Positions 5,729-6,886 of a DNA stretch of 6,886 nt are shown one piece after another. The first letter of the stretch is position 1, and every line of letters begins with the position of its first letter. Position numbers and translations under genes: made by a program. The notes beneath the pieces are model-generated. The model ran no database searches and had not been told where the DNA came from. It saw only the letters and a program-made list of their open reading frames with translations. The stretch is from an uncultured Longilinea sp. (GTDB lineage: Bacteria > Chloroflexota > Anaerolineae > Anaerolineales > Anaerolineaceae): the NCBI GenBank assembly GCA_937863945.1, contig CALMIB010000305.1, forward strand, positions 1 to 6,886. The letters run 5' to 3'.

Positions 5729-6886
5729 TTATTCGATGGAGAGAATGAATTGATAATGAGGTTGTCCGCCTTCGTGCGTTTCAATCTCGTGAGAAGGATA
5801 ATTGCTGCGAATCTTATCGACTATGCGGTTCACATCCGTCTTGCTCACATTCTGCCCGAAAAAGAGGGTGATGCGTTCGCGCTCTTCGGTATGAGCCTTC
5901 TCCAGCAAACCGAGGCAGGCATCATCCAGGTTTTCTGAGGCATGCACCAGCGTGCCGTTGAGCAACGCGATTACTTCGCCTTCGTGAACCTGCACGCCGT
6001 TGATTTCCACATTGCGGGTGGCGACCGTCACTTCGCCTGTATCCACATCCCCGATGGCGCTGGTCATATCTTTGACCACATGTTCAAAATCGCCATTCGG
6101 GTCCAACCTTAGAACCGCCGACAATCCCTGCGGGACGCTTCGGCTGGGAATGACGGCAACTTTCTTGACCGTTACACTGGCAGCCGATTGCGCAGCCAAA
6201 ACGATGTTTTTATTGTTGGGCAGAATGACAATTTTGTCAGTCGGAAGATTCTCAAACGATTTCAAAATTTCTTCCGTGCTGGGATTCATTGTCTGGCCGC
6301 CCTCAACGATGCCGCTGACGCCCAGGCTGGCAAAAATGCGGGATATGCCGGCACCCGGCGAGACAGCGATTACGGCAATTTGCCCAGGTTCAACGGGCGC
6401 CAGGTTGAAGTTCGATTCCGACGCGGTTTGCAGGCTTTCCATCTGCGCCATCAGGTTTTCCATCGCCACCTTGGTAATCGTACCCAGTTGCATGGTGTAA
6501 TCGATGGGTTCGTAGCGCTTTTCGGTGGGCACGTGGATGTGCATGCGGTACATGCCATCTCCCTCGCCAACCTGAATGGATGTGCCAATTTCGGATAACC
6601 CGGCGTAGAATTTTTCCAGATCCAGCGGGGTAGAGGGGCGGAAGTCAACCACGACTTCATAATCCTGACCAGGCTCAATCGATTCCATTGTTTGGTCCAT
6701 TTGCATCATCGCAAGCGGTTGCACAACCGCAGTGGCAGTTTCAAGCGATTGACCTTTCAGGTGGCGCAGGATGCCTTCCCAGATGATGAACAGGCCCTTG
6801 CCGCCCGAATCCACCACGCCGGCCTGTTTCAGAATGGGGAGCAGGTCTGGTTTGCGTTTTACTGAAGCATCCGCTTCCTGGACGAT
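5729..6886 (-). CDS. fakA: FakA/YloV-like fatty-acid kinase, C-terminal two thirds; 5' end beyond the right edge
   Basis: FakA phosphorylates a fatty acid held by a FakB (DegV) protein, using ATP bound in an N-terminal DhaL/Dak2-type domain. The frame is open to base 6886, so the gene runs off the window: 385 residues are visible and the nucleotide-binding domain is mostly missing. Residues 1-40 from the edge hold its end (LPILKQAG, then VVDSGGKGLFIIWEGIL). Next, at about 72-118, is the middle domain. It keeps the His-x-His pair (MHIH, visible residues 115-118) but reads DYEVVVDF (75-82) where the family has YGYCTEF, so the Cys is Val. From about 165 on is the C-terminal DegV-like domain, with VSPGAGISRIFASLGV, GGQTMNPSTEEIL, ILPNNKNI, IPSRSVPQG and, at the end, HEGGQPHYQFILSIE. 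A GTG at 6817 is only an internal valine of the AGVVDSGG motif, not a start. It heads the visible minus-strand gene set. Confidence 0.94.
   Translation of the reverse strand: MVQEADASVKRKPDLLPILKQAGVVDSGGKGLFIIWEGILRHLKGQSLETATAVVQPLAMMQMDQTMESIEPGQDYEVVVDFRPSTPLDLEKFYAGLSEIGTSIQVGEGDGMYRMHIHVPTEKRYEPIDYTMQLGTITKVAMENLMAQMESLQTASESNFNLAPVEPGQIAVIAVSPGAGISRIFASLGVSGIVEGGQTMNPSTEEILKSFENLPTDKIVILPNNKNIVLAAQSAASVTVKKVAVIPSRSVPQGLSAVLRLDPNGDFEHVVKDMTSAIGDVDTGEVTVATRNVEINGVQVHEGEVIALLNGTLVHASENLDDACLGLLEKAHTEERERITLFFGQNVSKTDVNRIVDKIRSNYPSHEIETHEGGQPHYQFILSIE

Overview
This window reads as ordinary, gene-dense bacterial chromosome of moderate GC content. It holds six protein-coding genes, two of them cut by the window edges. 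No RNA genes, insertion sequences, CRISPR arrays or phage genes are visible. The best guess for the source is a Chloroflexota bacterium, probably Anaerolineae-like. This rests on the gene order fakA - degV - recG - coaD - small coiled-coil gene, on the long N-terminal extension of RecG, and on the general look of the Lon and CoaD proteins. It is an inference from remembered family features, not a database result.

Layout: positions 1-1089 on the plus strand are the C-terminal part of an ATP-dependent Lon protease (LonA), with the end of the AAA+ module and the complete Ser-Lys protease domain. A strong hairpin at 1136-1164, with T-rich flanks on both strands, separates it from a convergent minus-strand gene set that fills the rest of the window. 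In transcription order (right to left) these genes are fakA (cut at the right edge), a degV/fakB-like gene 3 nt downstream, recG after a 78-nt gap, coaD 16 nt after recG, and a 156-residue coiled-coil protein 56 nt after coaD. The spacing suggests one or two transcripts: fakA-degV, then recG-coaD-coiled-coil, either read through or started afresh in the 78-nt gap.

How the genes fit together: FakA and the DegV-family protein would form a fatty-acid kinase pair that makes acyl-phosphate from a bound fatty acid. CoaD makes dephospho-CoA, the penultimate step to coenzyme A, so lipid precursor and CoA supply are neighbours. RecG is a fork-reversal and branch-migration helicase. The small coiled-coil protein belongs to a family often found beside coaD; it resembles DivIVA/SepIVA-type or ATP-synthase-b-like coiled coils and its role is not known from sequence.

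Most notable points: the FakA homologue has valine where the family's YGYCTEF motif has its cysteine, although the downstream His-x-His is kept. Its DegV partner also departs from several family motifs. RecG has an unusual N-terminal domain joined by a Pro/Ser/Gln/Arg-rich linker. I found no convincing evidence of a wholly new system; these are variations on known families.
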